Shown here piece after piece: positions 62,202 to 64,000 of a stretch of 64,000 nucleotides of DNA. Source of the stretch: Candidatus Gastranaerophilales bacterium (GTDB lineage: Bacteria; Cyanobacteriota; Vampirovibrionia; Gastranaerophilales; Gastranaerophilaceae); assembly GCA_944325545.1 (NCBI GenBank), contig CALVAM010000002.1:62001-126000 (forward strand). The letters run 5' to 3'. Below the pieces are notes generated by a model that saw only the letters and a program-made list of their open reading frames with translations, ran no database searches and was not told the DNA's origin. The first letter of the stretch is position 1. The number at the start of each line of letters is the position of its first letter. A program made the translations under genes and the position numbers.

Positions 62202-63170
62202 TTAGTTAAGCGAAAGAATTATTGCAATAATTAATGCTATAGAAAAATAAATCATTAAATTTCTTGATTGATAAATTCTAACCATAAAACTCGGAGAATT
62301 CATCATATTCTCCATAGGGAAATGATACCATTTTTTTTCTGGAATTGAACTTGAATCTGTAGAAAAATCTATCATTGATTTATATAAATCTATTGCTAAA
62401 GGAATTGTTAGATATGATAAAAAGACTTGCCAATCTAAAATATCAAAAATGCATAATACAATAGGCGAAACGTAGGCTAATACAAGTAATATTTTCAAAA
62501 CTATAAGGCTAGAAAGCTGAGAATCAAATGAATTTGCGATAGTTTTTTTACCTTCATTCAAATCAAACTCAAAATCCATAACAGTATGACTGTATAAAAG
62601 AACTACTGTCATAAACATAGTAGGAATTGATAATATTAAACTATCAACAGAAAAAGTTTTCGTCATAACATAAAAAACTCCGCCAAATAACGCAGGTCCG
62701 TAAGCTAAAGCAACTGCAAATTCCGAAAGTTTAATTTTTGACATGAAAGAATATAAAACACAAATAATTCCACCAATAATGCCGAAATATAAAACGCCAA
62801 TTCCGCATTTGAAGTAAAGGAAAAGTCCAATAAGTCCTGCTATAAATAAGTAAATAAATACTAAAAATAACAATTCTTTTTTGCTTATCAAACCTGCAAT
62901 TAAATATCTGCATTTTGTTTTTTGTGAATTTCTTAAGTATTCTTTTTTATCAAATCCAACTTGTTTGATTAAAGATTTGTAATCAAAATAATCATCTAAA
63001 ATGTTTGTAGCAAGATGAACTAATCCAATTCCGACTAGAGCTAAAATTCCATATCCGATATTTCCCGAATGTAAGGCAGAATAAGTAAAAACAACTCCCC
63101 AAGACATAATTGTCATCGGAAGAGAAAATACTCTTGAGCAAATTAAAATTGAGCTAACTTTGTTTAACAT
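62202..63170 (-). CDS. UbiA-family prenyltransferase
   Basis: 322-aa integral-membrane prenyltransferase with about 8-9 helices. The two Asp-rich motifs are NILDDYFDY (56-64) and DFEFDLNEGKKT near 200. It probably attaches a polyprenyl chain to an aromatic acceptor, as MenA does in menaquinone synthesis; the exact acceptor is unknown. The ATG has no Shine-Dalgarno and is 6 nt after TGTTATAAT, so a leaderless transcript is predicted although it lies downstream of same-strand genes. Confidence 0.85.
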   Translation of the reverse strand: MLNKVSSILICSRVFSLPMTIMSWGVVFTYSALHSGNIGYGILALVGIGLVHLATNILDDYFDYKSLIKQVGFDKKEYLRNSQKTKCRYLIAGLISKKELLFLVFIYLFIAGLIGLFLYFKCGIGVLYFGIIGGIICVLYSFMSKIKLSEFAVALAYGPALFGGVFYVMTKTFSVDSLILSIPTMFMTVVLLYSHTVMDFEFDLNEGKKTIANSFDSQLSSLIVLKILLVLAYVSPIVLCIFDILDWQVFLSYLTIPLAIDLYKSMIDFSTDSSSIPEKKWYHFPMENMMNSPSFMVRIYQSRNLMIYFSIALIIAIILSLN

Positions 63171-63176
63171 AGAGTT

Positions 63177-63185
63177 ATTATAACA
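63177..63185 (-). promoter_or_regulatory. Extended -10 for the leaderless UbiA gene
   Basis: TGTTATAAT on the minus strand, then 6 nt, then the ATG at 63170. Identical box and spacing to the HD gene at 38543. Confidence 0.6.
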
Positions 63186-63208
63186 TATAGCTAATTTTAA
63201 TAAAATGT

Positions 63209-63424
63209 TTAGCTTACTAATCCTCCAAAAGCCATAACATCTTCGTATTCGGCTCCGGCCTCAAGCATTTCTTCTGCTGTAAATCCAAAAAGTGTAATTG
63301 TATCAATAACTTCGTTTTTGTGTCCAATATTTTTTATGACAGATTCAAGAGCAGATTCTCTTGTCATGTATTGGAATTTGTTGTGAATACCTTGTTTAAG
63401 ACTTCTTTTTTTAGCTTTTCCCAT
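63209..63424 (-). CDS. Small hypothetical protein (71 aa) after ROK kinase
   Basis: 71 aa, basic at the N-terminus (GKAKKRSLKQG) and acidic/hydrophobic after (FTAEEMLEAGAEYEDVMAFGG). No membrane segment. Its ATG directly follows the TAA of the ROK gene with zero spacing, and AAGGAAGG inside the ROK end is its ribosome site, so the pair is translationally coupled. No family recognised. Confidence 0.65.
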   Translation of the reverse strand: MGKAKKRSLKQGIHNKFQYMTRESALESVIKNIGHKNEVIDTITLFGFTAEEMLEAGAEYEDVMAFGGLVS

Positions 63425-64000
63425 TTAAACACCTTCCTTTGCGAGTGCTAAAAGAGCTGCTCCAATCATGCCGGAATAATTTCCAGCTGTAGCCAATCTT
63501 ATCGAAGTTGGAGAAGTTACAATATCAGAATTAACTTCTTCTTCTATTTTTTTAACATCAACAAATTGAGCCATAGAACCTGATAAAACAACACAATCCG
63601 GATCAAAAAGATTTGCTAAACCTTTAATTCCAATCATTATATCTCTTTGCCAACGATTTAAAATTTCAATCATTTTTTCATCGCCGTTTTTAACACCATC
63701 TATTACATCATAAGTTGTTACATTTTTATCATTCAAAGCTTCTTCTGCATCTAGTTTTAATGCAGTACCTGAAGCGTAGATTTCAAAACAATCATAACTT
63801 CCGCAAGTACATTTTCTGCGTTTATCAGGATACATCTTAAAATGCATTTCTCCAGCGGCGCCTGATTTTCCCTTAAGGAGTTTATTATTGATAATAATTC
63901 CTCCTCCGACTCCTGTTCCAAGAGTCAACATAACAGAAACATCAGTCCCTCTTGATGCACCAATTTTGTATTCTGCCCAAGCTGCAGCGTTTGCATCGTT
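63425..64000 (-). CDS. ROK-family sugar kinase (partial, N-terminus outside the window)
   Basis: The frame is open to the window edge and starts in the middle of the protein (NDANAAAWAEYKIGASRGTD). 191 codons are visible. ROK glucokinase features: GTGVGGGIIINNKLL, GAAGEMHF and a Cys zinc site CTCGSYDCFE. The catalytic Asp is NDAN at the visible edge. Probably a glucokinase or a related hexokinase feeding glycolysis; specificity is not determined. A downstream M (63931) is internal, not the start. Confidence 0.92.
   Translation of the reverse strand, partial: NDANAAAWAEYKIGASRGTDVSVMLTLGTGVGGGIIINNKLLKGKSGAAGEMHFKMYPDKRRKCTCGSYDCFEIYASGTALKLDAEEALNDKNVTTYDVIDGVKNGDEKMIEILNRWQRDIMIGIKGLANLFDPDCVVLSGSMAQFVDVKKIEEEVNSDIVTSPTSIRLATAGNYSGMIGAALLALAKEGV

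Noticed and set aside
1-64000. tRNA, rRNA, riboswitch, IS element or prophage
   Set aside because: I saw no cloverleaf with GGTTCGA-type arms, no rRNA segments, no transposase or phage genes, and no known riboswitch core. A covariance-model scan could still find a tRNA that I missed.

Overview
This is an AT-rich (roughly 30% G+C by eye) bacterial chromosome window. It is dense with single-copy housekeeping genes and carries no rRNA, tRNA, prophage or IS element that I can recognise. The best guess for the source is a non-photosynthetic relative of Cyanobacteria (Melainabacteria/Vampirovibrionia, Gastranaerophilales type). That guess rests on: efp next to accB-accC and nusB next to ftsY, both cyanobacterial-style neighbourhoods; a long cyanobacterial-length NusB; no photosynthesis genes; a diderm envelope (TolC, an outer-membrane-barrel-like protein, a TonB-type C-terminus); and heptanucleotide tandem repeats recalling cyanobacterial STRR sequences. 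It is inference from gene content, not a phylogeny.

Layout. 1-9.4 kb: accC (cut by the window edge), accB and efp with a possible leader ORF; a TPR protein with recN; orphan leuD; an ArsB/NhaD-type transporter; a class II photolyase. 9.4-14.8 kb: uvrA, a TonB/TPR protein, pncC, repeat island A and a secreted protein. 14.8-24.1 kb: a forward run of acyltransferase (DUF374), nitrilase-family amidase, dacB, xerC/D, LysM protein, radA, glycosyltransferase and amidohydrolase, facing a cysteine-peptidase-like orphan. 24.2-26.4 kb: repeat island B, ftsY, nusB. 26.4-32 kb: deoB, a 102-bp tandem array, a ferredoxin, uppP, deoC, priA. 32-38.5 kb (reverse): outer-membrane protein, tolC, macA, macB ATPase, macB permease and a sigma-70 factor. 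38.5-42.1 kb: HD protein, SulP transporter, then a small XRE-regulator module between two halves of repeat island C. 42.1-53.7 kb: amino-acid, pantothenate and envelope operons (hom-thrC-proB; pxpA-yvcK-panB-panC-membrane protein-dapA; secD-secF). 53.7-64 kb: an HNH-like orphan, a TPR-glycosyltransferase, an HTH gene with recA, a candidate sRNA, dnaN, a GGDEF protein, a DegT aminotransferase, a UbiA prenyltransferase, a 71-aa protein and a ROK kinase (cut by the window edge).

Three patterns go beyond ordinary annotation. (1) At least eight genes have a -10 box (often extended, TGnTATAAT) ending exactly 6-7 nt before the ATG and no Shine-Dalgarno, which predicts leaderless mRNAs. (2) Large intergenic regions are mosaics of a few palindromes and a heptamer array (TAGTGAN)n in a recurring order. 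(3) Two orphan proteins, one papain-like and one HNH-like, share a similar N-terminal design and may be exported or effector-like. Smaller candidates are a sRNA between recA and dnaN, a leader ORF before efp, and a direct-repeat operator between an XRE regulator and a 45-aa ORF.
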